Shown: piece after piece, positions 26,801-35,344 of the stretch
How the letters are laid out: each line of letters begins with the position of its first letter
Numbering within the stretch: the first letter of the stretch is position 1
Assembly: GCA_963989385.1 (NCBI GenBank)
Contig: OZ022506.1
Location: 66,909,434-66,973,433 of the forward strand
Length of the DNA: 64,000 nucleotides
Source: Ctena decussata
Lineage: Eukaryota; Mollusca; Bivalvia; Lucinida; Lucinidae
Direction of reading: 5' to 3'
Position numbers and translations under genes: made by a program
The notes under the pieces: generated by a model
Told to the model about the DNA's origin: nothing
Databases searched by the model: none
What the model saw: only the letters and a program-made list of their open reading frames with translations

Positions 26801-29495
26801 CAAGAAGAGTCAGGGGATGACCAAGTTCAGCAATCAGCTGTGACGTTTAGACCTCCAAAGGCTGGGACTAAATACGCCGTGATTGATCTTGGCGGTATGG
26901 ATAATTATTCGTTAATCTATACTTATTTTTGCCCGAGTAAATGCTCTGTAAACGCGCAATTCCATTTCCAATTGAAAATAAAAAATCCAAACTTCTGCAA
27001 ATTAGTTAGCAAAATATACCAATGCTATTCGACCTATTCTTTATGAAAACATACATGTATGTATATGCAATATTGGCATCGAAGTGAAAGAACTAGTAGA
27101 GTTTTCACAAGACACCTGAAAGTGGACAATGGTTTTGACCATTTTCAGGAGTTTTGTTATAATTCCACTAGTTCATATTTTACAAAGCTAAAGTTTTGTG
27201 GTTTATTGTTGTTGTTGTGTTGATGCTTTACGTCTACGGTAAAAAAGAATAAGTTCATGTCGGGACGGTCAGTTAACCTAACACTATTCCTGAACAGGCT
27301 TAGACCTCCTAAGCCGTTAATCAGTACTTAGTGCACATACTTTTGCCAGTTACAGCAGCCACCCTTCTTGAATAGGCGGAAGGGGAAGCATCAGTCAACA
27401 CGAAAGTAAGTGGCAGGTCCGGTTATCGAGCCGAGACCGCTGAATCTTGAGACAGACGCTCTACCGACTGCACCACACGACCCGGTAAATTTTGTTGTTA
27501 TATGCTTTAATTACATATAAATCGGAATAACATTGTTACCTTGACTTTAATTTCGAGGTGGGAATGCTAACGCGCGTTTTTCTGCCTGCATCTTATTTTA
27601 TTGTTACGTAGACAGTGTAAGATTCAACACAGACATGCGTGTGGTTAGAGCGCTAAGTATCGGTGCAGAAGGAAGCGGTTTCGAGACTCACCGGTGCCAT
27701 TACTGAATGAAATATTCTACTTAGACAACAAATTGTCAAACACAAACAGGGAAAAAAGATAAAACACACATCGTAACAATGATTTACCAAAACAGAGGTA
27801 TGGATTGAAACAGACAGTAATCATTTTAACTGTTTTAACCGATTTTGATACATCAACCTCGCACTAGGTTCTTCCATTGTAAATTCTGCTGTTCGGTCCT
27901 CGAAGAGATTACCTTGTTTATGCATGGGTCATTACCAAAAGATATAAATCTGGTATTAACACTTTGGTGAAACAAAATGGACATTCGGCATTGAGATCGA
28001 CACTGAAATTGTTGGGAGATAGAAACTAATTATTTGAACTCCAGGCAAAACAGTAAAAACCATTTGACAACAAACTGCTTCTGGTTGCATTTTTAATTTC
28101 AAAACGATGCCCCAGTTTGCACGATTGATCACTGTACTGTTCCACAGACCGAGTATGTTTTAAATGAGTCGCAACACGACAAAAACAACAAAGTGGCTGT
28201 GTGCCCAGCGCATATCAGATCGGTCTGGGTATCCACATAGTCTTATCAGAGTCTTCACTAAGCGCGTAAAGGGTAGCTAAGGGTCTAAGCTATCACCATG
28301 CGGACAGCAAAGACTCTGACCAGACTGGGTGGATGCCGAGAGAGATCTGAGTGTGTACTGGGCACACAACCACTTTGTCTGTCTTTTCGTGCCAAGACTC
28401 AAATGTTTTTATCCGTGCATATATTTTACAGGTGGAACAGCCGATATAACAGTTCATGAGAAACAAGACAATGGCACTTTGAAAGAAGTAACACATGCGA
28501 GTGGTGGGGCATGGGGTGGCATGTATGTTAATGTTGAATTCATCCGGTTGCTAATAAGTATTTTCGGCGCTGATGTTGTCACTGAATTTCGGTCTCGATA
28601 TCCTACAAAGGACCTAGAAATGCAACGAGATTTTGAATTAACAAAACGATCTATTAAAGAACCGAAAAAACCTAAAGATGAAAAGAAGAAGCATACACTT
28701 TGTTCTGTGGAAGGCTTACAAGATATATACAAGGAAAAGGTGAAGGAAGATATAAGAACTGGAATCAAAGGGCACCGTTTAGAAAAAAATATTGATTTTG
28801 CTGCAAACAAATTGCGAGTAGACTTTCCAACATTTAAGAGTCTTTTCAAACCCTGTTTGGTGAGAATAGAACGCCACCTTAAGGAGTTACTCGCAAAACC
28901 AGGTATAAGAGGTACCAAAGTCTTTCTATTAGTCGGTGGATTTTCTGAATCTGACCTTGTTTATGCTACACTTAAAAAAGCTCTTCCAGACGCAAACGTC
29001 CTAAATCCTCCGGAATCAGGACTAGCTGTTCTGAAGGGAGCAGTTATTTTTGGACATACTCCAGTATCAGTGTCCTCAAGAATAGCAAAGTACTCTTATG
29101 GTATTAACGTATCTCCTGTGTTTGATGAGGAAACTCATCCACCAAATCGGAAAGTAACAGTAGGTGGTGTATCACGATGCAGAGATGTTTTTAAAAAGTA
29201 CATTGAAAAAGGCACAAATGTAACATATGGGATGCAGGTTCCGGGTAAGCACGTTACAGTACGAGAGTTTCAGACCGACATGCTGTTGAAAATTTTTGTT
29301 TCTGAGAAAGAAAACCCGAAGTATTGTGACGAGATAGGCACCGAATATGCAGGAAACCTAGTAGTTAAACTACCTAGACAGAAAGAGCGCATTGTGTCAG
29401 AAATTAACCTGATTGTAGGTGAAACGGAACTTAAAGTTGAAGCTAAAGAACAAGCGACTGATAAAATTTTTGAAGCTTTCTTTGATTTCCTGTGA
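11482..29495 (+). CDS. HSPA12: HSPA12-like Hsp70 family protein (4 exons)
   Basis: Exons 11482-11823, 13104-13319, 26720-26894 and 28432-29495 join in frame to a 598-aa product; human HSPA12A/B are about 675-690 aa. Seen: phosphate-1 motif IDFGTTYSGYAF (residues 23-34), VLTVPAIW and AAKQFMREAA in exon 2, IALEPEAASLYC (196-207), phosphate-2 motif VIDLGGGTADITV (240-252) spanning the exon 3/4 junction, adenosine motif VFLLVGGFSES (408-418), and LKGAVIFG (445-452). The last EEVD typical of cytosolic Hsp70 is absent (ends FDFL), as expected for HSPA12, which has a divergent substrate-binding region. Family members are cytosolic actin-fold ATPases; many bivalves have expanded sets linked to stress and immunity. 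All key ATPase motifs are intact, so the gene looks functional. Introns are 1.28, 13.4 and 1.54 kb. Confidence 0.9.
12993..13053. repeat. Hairpin in intron 1 near the exon 2 acceptor
   Basis: CACACACGTCATTCATTCTG pairs with CAGAATGAATGACATGTGTG (19 of 20), and the loop contains the palindrome TATTACCTGGTAATA. It ends 50 bp before exon 2. It may be a tiny MITE. Confidence 0.65.
13104..13319 (+). CDS. HSPA12: HSPA12-like exon 2
   Basis: Residues 115-186, phase 0 at both ends. The acceptor is ATTTTTATTTCAG; the donor AAG|GTGCAT is weak. It encodes the ITVFSESIKYLKEHLLKAL helix region and VLTVPAIW...QFMREAAVK, which runs directly into AGINSALLSIALEPEAA of exon 3, as in HSPA12 proteins. Confidence 0.88.
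13320..17744. other. Intron 2, 5' part: no gene recognised
   Basis: AT-rich intronic sequence. The largest open frame (15628-15921, 97 aa) has no domain or splice context. A purine-rich tract lies at about 17081-17131. Confidence 0.5.
17745..18299. repeat. Segmental duplication, arm 2 (left part)
   Basis: Colinear with about 40-340 and 1130-1425 of arm 1, including the shared MITE-A. Homology stops at AAATACTAAT (18290-18299), exactly where the LINE tail begins, and resumes at 24626. This gives an independent boundary for the LINE. Confidence 0.75.
18060..18256. mobile_element. MITE-A copy 3 (variant subfamily)
   Basis: Orthologous by duplication to the copy at 1146-1378; shares GCCATAGCGCCCTG. 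It has lost about 35 bp relative to its partner. It lies in HSPA12 intron 2. Confidence 0.7.
18301..18325 (-). repeat. LINE 3' pentamer tail (TGAAC)5
   Basis: Five perfect GTTCA units on the + strand, abutting the target duplication, with AATAAAATAAAG-like sequence just upstream in element orientation. Short tandem 3' tails in place of poly-A are known for CR1/L2-type LINEs. Confidence 0.8.
18990..20570 (-). pseudogene. LINE reverse transcriptase segment
   Basis: A 526-codon frame. RT motifs seen in order: [50 protein letters not shown], the catalytic box FADDTSLY, HKHLGLVFS, and the thumb-like region YIKAKAWSRINIMRKLK. Near the end CICGSVEDTYHYLFVC is a C-x-C...H...C knuckle seen in many CR1/Jockey-type ORF2 proteins. 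The frame opens at GTG, not ATG: it is the continuation of the upstream frame (VLEK | IVHKHVF) after loss of one A in a short A-run near 20573-20577. All catalytic residues survive, so the damage may be recent or an assembly error. Confidence 0.85.
20571..21560 (-). pseudogene. LINE linker between endonuclease and reverse transcriptase
   Basis: The frame at 21553-20570 starts with GVGDPFLDQNVRYHCPIY (end of the endonuclease) and passes a basic region (KIRKSDPSWLTNDIKRLIRK). It ends with the RT N-terminal block: LGKAAGPDSINNRLLKEL, WKLANVTPIHKK and NYRPISLLSTIGKVLEK. It is joined to the upstream frame by a +1 shift at the eight-base A/T run at about 21573-21580. Confidence 0.85.
21561..22340 (-). 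pseudogene. LINE AP-endonuclease segment with N-terminal 2A-like leader
   Basis: A 259-codon frame. After a hydrophobic leader and the 2A-like motif, it shows the exonuclease-endonuclease-phosphatase fold: VVHYNVQSVMNKLD, ICLTETWLD (catalytic E), GGICVYVNNN, GTFYRPPN, and ILITGDFNLD (catalytic D/N). The real start may be Met22 (22277), which puts the 2A motif about 29 residues in. The frame ends at DLFFNCQ where one extra T disrupts what would read on into ANKNDVLLSG. Confidence 0.85.
22191..22214 (-). other. 2A-like ribosome-skipping motif GIERNPGP
   Basis: The peptide LLFISGIERNPGP is followed by T. The consensus is D(V/I)ExNPGP, with skipping between G and P. Here the Asp is replaced by Gly (or lost), while IExNPGP and the upstream hydrophobic helix are kept. 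2A signals N-terminal to the endonuclease are established for some CR1/L2-like LINEs of marine invertebrates. Activity of this variant is unknown. Confidence 0.7.
22608..22710. mobile_element. GACGTC-rich CCCAG..GGCAC repeat, copy 1
   Basis: Starts CCCAGAATGCACATCACGTC and ends CTGCGTGCCGTCTGAG, with repeated GACGTC/GTCG words between. Related to copies near 49917-50106 and 50425-50482. Nested in the 5' part of the LINE insertion. Confidence 0.45.
23315..23492. mobile_element. MITE-D copy 1 (CAGTMAAACCTGT ends, TA duplication)
   Basis: CAGTAAAACCTGTCTTA at one end and TAATACAGGTTGGACTG at the other, flanked by TA on both sides, which suggests Tc1/mariner-type integration. The interior has repeated TTAAGCAAGC words. 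Nested inside the 5' part of the LINE insertion. A second copy is at 63494-63628. Confidence 0.75.
24626..25535. repeat. Segmental duplication, arm 2 (right part)
   Basis: Homologous to about 1425-2360. It continues from TTTAAATGTTTTAAATA through TTTCGCGAGCCCCGATGG to ACCGATTACACTACT, interrupted only by the LINE on its left. Confidence 0.75.
25536..26719. other. Intron 2, 3' part: no gene recognised
   Basis: Several small overlapping frames without domains. The acceptor of exon 3 (TATGTTTCAAG) lies at its end. Confidence 0.55.
26720..26894 (+). CDS. HSPA12: HSPA12-like exon 3
   Basis: Residues 187-244 plus the first base of codon 245. The acceptor is TGTTTCAAG; the donor GGCG|GTATGG splits a Gly codon of the phosphate-2 loop. 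It encodes AGINSALLSIALEPEAASL, a family hallmark, then an acidic, Gln-rich insert (EQEESGDDQVQQ), then YAVIDLGG. Confidence 0.88.
27205..27485 (-). mobile_element. tRNA-derived SINE, copy 1 (intron 3)
   Basis: On the minus strand the head contains an A-box-like GGTGCAGTCGGTAGAGC and a degenerate B box GGCTCGATAACC. The body (TTCAAGAAGGG, GTATGTGCACTAAGTACTG, GGTTAACTGACCGTCCC, ACCGTAGACGTAAAGC) aligns along its whole length with 36150-36397. Confidence 0.75.
28167..28400. mobile_element. MITE-A copy 4, abutting HSPA12 exon 4
   Basis: GAGTCGCAACACGACAAAA to CGTGCCAAGACTC, flanked by AAAT on both sides (28163-28166, 28401-28404). It ends 31 bp before exon 4, so the branch point must lie inside it or in the last few bases. 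Confidence 0.85.
28432..29495 (+). CDS. HSPA12: HSPA12-like exon 4 (terminal)
   Basis: Completes codon 245 and encodes residues 246-598. The acceptor is ATATATTTTACAG. It carries GGTADITVHE, SGGAWGGMYVN, a lysine-rich linker (KEPKKPKDEKKK), VFLLVGGFSES, LNPPESGLAVLKGAVIFG and a divergent C-terminal domain ending FDFL. The frame is open upstream of the acceptor, but that stretch is MITE sequence. Confidence 0.9.
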
Positions 29496-29541
29496 TGTCT
29501 CTGAATTCTATTATTAGGCAATGAATATGACCGAAAAACTT

Positions 29542-30027
29542 GTCAGACGGCCCGTTGTATCTGTTGAGTCCTCGTCTTTGCTTCTTCATGGTGTTGAAAA
29601 TTTGATTTATGTGTTTACCGTGATGATTCATTGACGAGTTAGAGGGTTATCATGCGAACCGAACAACCAACTAAATGTTTTGTACCACTTCAGAAACTGA
29701 GGGTGAGGTTGGGCCTGTAAAATCGATTTAAGCCCCCCAGTAATTCATTACTGACCGTTCCAAGGCGGTAGTTCTGTTGTGGTTCTTTGTTGCCTGTTTT
29801 TGGTGTCAGAGTTTCTGTGATGTTTTACCTGATGTATGTTATTATTATTTTTGGTTCGGTGTGGGTTGCTGAGTGGCCACCTTTTGGGAACAAGCTGCTC
29901 ACTCGGTTGGCCATATGTTCTCTGTATCTTGATTATTTGTAATCTTAGTTGTTTCCAACTATGGTTTGAGGGCTGGATTTGGATTTTGATTGTTTCAGTT
30001 CCTGGTGTTTGCATACTTTTTACTTTT
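29542..30027 (+). mobile_element. Retroelement 3' end P3 in the HSPA12 3' flank
   Basis: Matches 6970-6484 in reverse orientation with about six differences in some 485 bp by eye. It is only the 3'UTR part, so it is a heavily 5'-truncated copy. It starts 46 bp after the HSPA12 stop and probably forms most of that transcript's 3'UTR. Confidence 0.8.
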
Positions 30028-30167
30028 TTTTCTCTATGCTGGAACAGATAGGTATGAGCAAACCGTGCAGACCCAGACCAAGCCACAAGAGAAGTCGTAA
30101 AAGGTTTACACTGTGTGCCGTTCCCTCTGCATCTTTTGGACGCACTACTGCATTGTTAAAACAACTG

Positions 30168-30388
30168 GGGCCGTATTCATAAAACGACTTAAGTTGTTGC
30201 TATGCTGTTACTAAGGCTGAATTTCTATAAAGGAGATTCCCTACAACTATGAAATTTGGTCTGGAGGAACAGTCTTTGTAAGACTGTTCCTCCAGACCAA
30301 ATTTCATAGTTGTAGGGAATCTCCAACATAGAAATTTACCCTTAGCAACAGCATAGCAACGACTTAAGTTGCTTTATGAATACAGCCC
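30168..30388. mobile_element. MITE-B copy 2
   Basis: GGGCCGTATTCATAAAACG to its inverse, flanked by CTG on both sides (30165-30167, 30389-30391). A nearly perfect foldback with central stem CTGGAGGAACAGTCTTTG and a very small loop. Confidence 0.9.
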
Positions 30389-31203
30389 CTGTTTCAGATA
30401 ATTACTGTGATTGTTTTGTGTGTATCCCAATATTTGGAATTTCTATGTTATATGGGCAGAATCGATACTTTGATCAGATATTACACTCAGAACAATGCTT
30501 TTCACTACCAACAATGTATGGTTTGCGGAATAAATGGTCTGAACAGGTATTGGCTCTGACGTGACAGTGCAGTTTCGCCTGTTGGTCTGAGTCTTTGTTG
30601 TTCAAAACTTCTATTATATTCCAATATCTCATCAAACGTCAAGTATCATGTCCATTTTTGGGGGGCAACTAGGTACCTCAGGAAAATCAGCTTGTTTCTT
30701 TCCTATCTCTCTTTCCGAAGCTGCCAGAAGTCAAGTCTTTCCTAAAGAATAGACTCCAATTTGGAAAGATTTTCTTGTCCATGGAAGCTAATAGAATGTA
30801 ACAAAAGTTGTTTCCCTTTGGAGAAATGTTAAAAAACCTAGAGATCAAATATTGTTCTTGTTCATATGTTTTTATGCTAGTCTGAGTCCTTAATTTCAAA
30901 CTTTTAAATGAATAAAACTGTGCAAAAGTCGCATTTTGTTTTTATTTCTAAACTGTAATTTTAAGCTCAACGCAGTACGCCTTTAACTAATAAAGGTTTT
31001 TGTGACATTTGATTGGTATTTAAAATTAAAATTTAGGGCTCAACTGAATTGAGAAAAAATGTAACTTAGGTGATCAGAGCTAGGTCTGTATTTAAAGTCG
31101 ATTTACCTCTGTCAAGCCATATGGAATATAGCTAAAAAGGTGAATGCATAAGTTTTTAAGCTGCTGATTTGGGGTAGAGACAAAATCTGAAATAAACTGT
31201 AAA
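30389..31203. other. No gene; candidate poly-A signals
   Basis: AATAAA occurs at 30529-30534 and 30911-30916. These are the first canonical signals found after the HSPA12 stop in sequence not annotated as an element. Use by that gene is only possible, not shown. Confidence 0.4.
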
Positions 31204-32467
31204 CTAGACAATCACTAAAGGTGATGAATGCCCCCGCCATATGCCTCACTAGATAAGTTATATGTTAAAACATATTTGTGTGAAGTTACATCAAAATCTG
31301 TCAATAAATAAAGGTGCTAGAGGGATGACTGAGTTTTTCTTAAAAATAGCAACTGTGACCTTGACCTTGGACCTGGGGTGCTGAAGCGGCAATTTATTCA
31401 AGATATTGTTATACTTAACATTTATGTGAAGTTACATCAAAATAGATCAATAAATGAAATCGCTGGAGCAATGCTCTAGTTTTTCTGAAAATAGCAACTG
31501 TGACCTTGACCTTCAGCCTACCAAACTGAAACGCAAAGTTGTTCGAAGTACTGTCATCCCCAATAAAACTGTGATGTACATGTAATACCAAAATCGGTTA
31601 ATAAATGAGACCGCTAGAGCTACGATAAAAGGTGAGATTGTATTTAAGCTATGGAAATATGGTCAAAATATTTATGTAATTCAGGGGGATATAATTCTGC
31701 AATAAAGACCTAACTGAAAGTTCTGTTTCCTTTATGCACATGTTCAATGCATGTCTGAACTGTGTTGCAAGTTTCAAATCCCTACATCAAATACTATTGG
31801 AGGAGTTGCAGAGACAAGAACAGTACTACAAAGTGTGAAATATGGTCAAAATATGCATGACATTCAAGGGGATGTAATTCTGCCATAATGACCTGGATCA
31901 AAGTTATGTTTCCTTTATGCACATGTTGAATGCATGTCTGAACTGTATTGCAAGTTTCAACTCCCTACATTAAAAACTGTAGGAGGAGTTGCGGAGACAA
32001 GAACAGTACTCAAATGTGAAATATGATTATAATAATGTATATTATTCAAGGGGACATAATTCTGCAATCAAGACATTAATCAAAGTTCTGTTTCCTTTGT
32101 GCACATGTTCAATGCATGTCTGAACTGTGTTGCAAGTTTCAACTCCCTATATCAAATACTGTAGGAGGAGTTGCGGAGACAAGAACAGTACTCAAATGTG
32201 AAATATGGTCATAATATGTATATTATTCAAGGGGACATAATTCTGCAATAAAGACCTGAATCAAAGTTATGTTTCCTTTATGCACATGTTCAATGCATGT
32301 CTGAACTGTGTTGCAAGTTTCAACTCCCTGCATCGAATACTGTAGGAGGAGTTGCGGAGACAAGATCAGTACTACAAAGTGTGACGTACGTACGTACGTA
32401 CGTATGCACGGACGGACAAGGGCAAAACTATATGCCCCTCCCCACTTCGTGGCGGGGGCATAAAAAC
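31204..32467 (-). mobile_element. Helitron-like non-autonomous element H1 with two tandem arrays
   Basis: Read on the minus strand. The 5' end is TTTTTATGCCCCCGCCAC followed by a hairpin with GGGGAGGGGCATA, then GCCCTTGTCCGTCCG and an (ACGT)n tract. Next come four 182-bp units and three units of about 146 bp. The 3' end is TGGCGGGGGCATTC, hairpin ATCAC-CTTTA-GTGAT, TGT, then terminal CTAG followed by T. A 12-bp perfect inverted repeat ATGCCCCCGCCA lies at 31228-31239 and 32450-32461. The hairpin plus CTAG|T end is the established Helitron signature; no Rep/helicase is present. Confidence 0.75.
31645..32381. repeat. Four tandem units of about 182 bp (H1 cargo)
   Basis: The landmark GTTTCCTT recurs at 31725, 31908, 32090 and 32271. 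Each unit also carries TGCATGTCTGAACTG and GGAGGAGTTGC. They are followed by an (ACGT)n tract at 32383-32404. Confidence 0.9.
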
Positions 32468-34997
32468 GTATCTCCCTGGAAGTTAGTAGACTTCTTATTT
32501 TTGTTGTTCTCTATAGTTTAGAATACAATACGGAGGGGCATGCTTTTAAAAATAAAAAGTGTTTGTATACGGACAGATCAAAGGGTAATTTTCCGCTCAG
32601 AAATCTAAAAAAATTAACTTTATTACTGAAAATATACTTAGCTCTGAAAGTACTTTAATGATTGAAAAAGAACGCCCTAGCACTTATTTTTTTTTTCCAT
32701 ACCCTTTTTGAGGATTGTAAATTAGACCAGTTGAAACAGTAGCTTCTTTCTAAAATGTCGGACCATGTATACTGGATGCATTCATTACATACAGGTAAGG
32801 CAGTTATACGTATATCATACTTACAAAATAAATAATGCATTAATTTGACCAAGACAGGTGTGGAAATGAAATTGTTCAACCTTGAAAATAGACTCTGCTG
32901 TGTTTTTGACAAATATTTGGACACAGGTTACCTCTTTGTTTTATCTGCGCAGCCTAACTGTAAAATTGCTTGGGAGTCTTTTAAATCCACTGAAGAACCT
33001 TAAGACCTATAACATTTTTAATAAAGATGGGGGTTTTTTTAGAGCTTTTGCGCACAATTAACCATTTGATCTGTTCCTATATAACCCTTTTTAACCTAAA
33101 CAAGTTCTGCATTTTGGGATTCTGAATTGGGAGAAGCAACATAAAAAAGGCATGTATTAGGTTTTGGAAAGATCTGTTGTATTTTCAGCATTTATGCAGA
33201 TTTTGTCCTTGCCCAAAGTCAGTGAAAACTGATAAAATAATTTGTTACTCATTTCCTGGGAAAAAAGGACTGCTGTGATCAAGGCGTAGAAAATCCCTAC
33301 TGGCTATAAATTTGCTGTATAGGAGCTGTGCTGCCGCCTAATCTGATCAGAGTACTCGCTGTGTGCTCAAAGGGTAGCAAAGGGCCTGTGCTAGCTTCAT
33401 GCAGACAGCAAAGACTCAGACTTATCATTATCAGCCAATAAAAAGTTATAAGGCAAATCAAAAATAAATTCTACATGAACAAGACTGAATCCAGTACCTG
33501 TAGTGCGTTGGAAAGAAAATCATCGAGAGTATTTAATGTCTCAAGAATATTTTTTTTTTCTGAAAAAGTGGGTACTTACAACAATAGCCTTGCCATAAAA
33601 TGACGCAGTATGGGATGCCACTTACCAGTTAGAGAAGCTGATAAAGAATCTAAAACGGCAAAAATGTGATATAAGCAGCATCATTCATGAAAATCAGTGT
33701 CTTTGTTTTGTTCGTAAGCTTTAATTTCAAATATTCAGTATTATACTAGCGGTTTTATTCTCTTGAGTGTAGATGTCCTCATTATGTGATTTTTTGCAAT
33801 CCGATTGAATCACTAATTTATTTCAGTCTTTATGATCTTGTGCAACCTTTTCCATCTTACCACACTTGCTACTTTATATTTTGCGTGAACTGAATGTGAA
33901 ATGGCTTGTTGGGTAAGGGGAGGCAAAGTATTTCAATACCGACGCATTTGCCTGTTTCGACTTATCATATTTTAGCTTTAAATATGCACAAAGGATACGC
34001 ATACGCAAAACTGATATCAGTTTAAGGATGTTCGTAGACTAGTTTCCTCCTGTTGTTTGAATGTGGCACAATCAGGAGTAAGTAACCCAGTCAAAGATGT
34101 TCGCTGGTGGCGAGTTTAGACCTTCGCAATCCAAATGTTTGACTGCGAACCGTATTACTTTACTATTTCTGGCACAGCCATTTCTTTTTAGTGAGAGAAA
34201 CTTTAACTGGACGTGAAGATTAAGCATGACGACTCTCTCCAATAAGTTTTTCTTCACTTTCATTTTATTCTAAAATGACAAAACCTCCAGTTTGAAATAT
34301 TTTATTGGCAAACTAACGACGGATTTATTTTCAATAAAGTCGGGATGTCTTATTCTTTTGAAAGATATGTTTATTTCATAAATACTGGGTATAACAATTT
34401 TCTTACGATTGATGGTGGCGTTACAAAGCAACATCTTCTCCTTTGCCATTTTGGTTTTAACACTATTTATTCAGTGTAAATTACTTAACTACAAGGAAAT
34501 ACAATATAATATGGCTCAGGATCAGACTGTCCATTGCTGATCCACTGTCATTGTAACGTTGAAATTGGCCAAAATGACGTTCTATCAATGTTGCGCGAAA
34601 ATTTGTGTCGTTGGCCATAGCTCATGTTATAATAAAATTATATGGTTGTTATTTTTATGTAAAAGCTTATATTTGCCATTGCATTCAACTGATACTTTTC
34701 ATGAAAATTGGTAAACCAAATGAAAAATTCGAGTAAATTGGAAGTTTTATTCCTTTAAAGCAAAATATGGTCGTCTTTGGCTTGTAGAAAAATTATTGTA
34801 CATCAATATACATTTTGAAACCAAGCTCAACGTACTCGTTCCTATATCAAGAAATGGTAAAAAGCCATGGCAAAACTGGGATTTTACTGTTACAGTAATA
34901 TTTCATATAAACAACCATATGTCCGTGCCTTATGTACAGCAGCATTGTTCTCGTCTCCATCCCCAAGAAGCGCAATCCTTTACAGTTTACAAGCTAG
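32468..34997. other. No gene; MITE-A fragment at 33331-33423
   Basis: The only recognisable item is an internal fragment of MITE-A (TCTGATCAGAGTACTCGCTG, GCTCAAAGGGTAGC, GCAGACAGCAAAGACTC). The rest is AT-rich, with no exon seen. Confidence 0.55.
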
Positions 34998-35039
34998 GCT
35001 AAGTCAACTTGTTTTGGAAGAAATATAACCCTTTAAATG

Positions 35040-35280
35040 GTTTAGAGGTTTTGGCCCAATATGTAGCAATAGGAGGTTAAATTGTAATGTTCTTGTCTCT
35101 GCAACTCTTCAAGTATTTAAGCTAGTCTCTTGAAACTTGCATCATCATTCAAACATGCATTAGACATGTGCATAAAGGAAACAAAACTTTGATTCAACTC
35201 GTCTTATTGAATCATATCGCATTTGTTGTCCCAGACATTTTGGCAAAATGCGTAGTATAGGAAGTCAGATTGTGCTGTTC
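35040..35280 (+). repeat. Diverged single unit of the H1 182-bp repeat
   Basis: GTTCTTGTCTCTGCAACTC, TTGAAACTTGCA and CATGTGCATAAAGGAAAC match the reverse complement of the H1 unit. It lies upstream of H2 in the same orientation. Confidence 0.6.
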
Positions 35281-35344
35281 TGTCTCATACTGCAGTATAT
35301 ATACCAGGCTTTTGAAATCGACACTTTTATATTTATACATTACT

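Noticed and set aside
28329..28431. ATG-initiated extension upstream of HSPA12 exon 4
   Set aside because: It is MITE-A sequence read through in frame by chance. The HSPA12 family sequence begins exactly at the 28432 acceptor and joins in frame to exon 3.
31645..32381. CRISPR-like array
   Set aside because: Units are contiguous 182-bp tandem copies, not short repeats with unique spacers, and the genome is eukaryotic.
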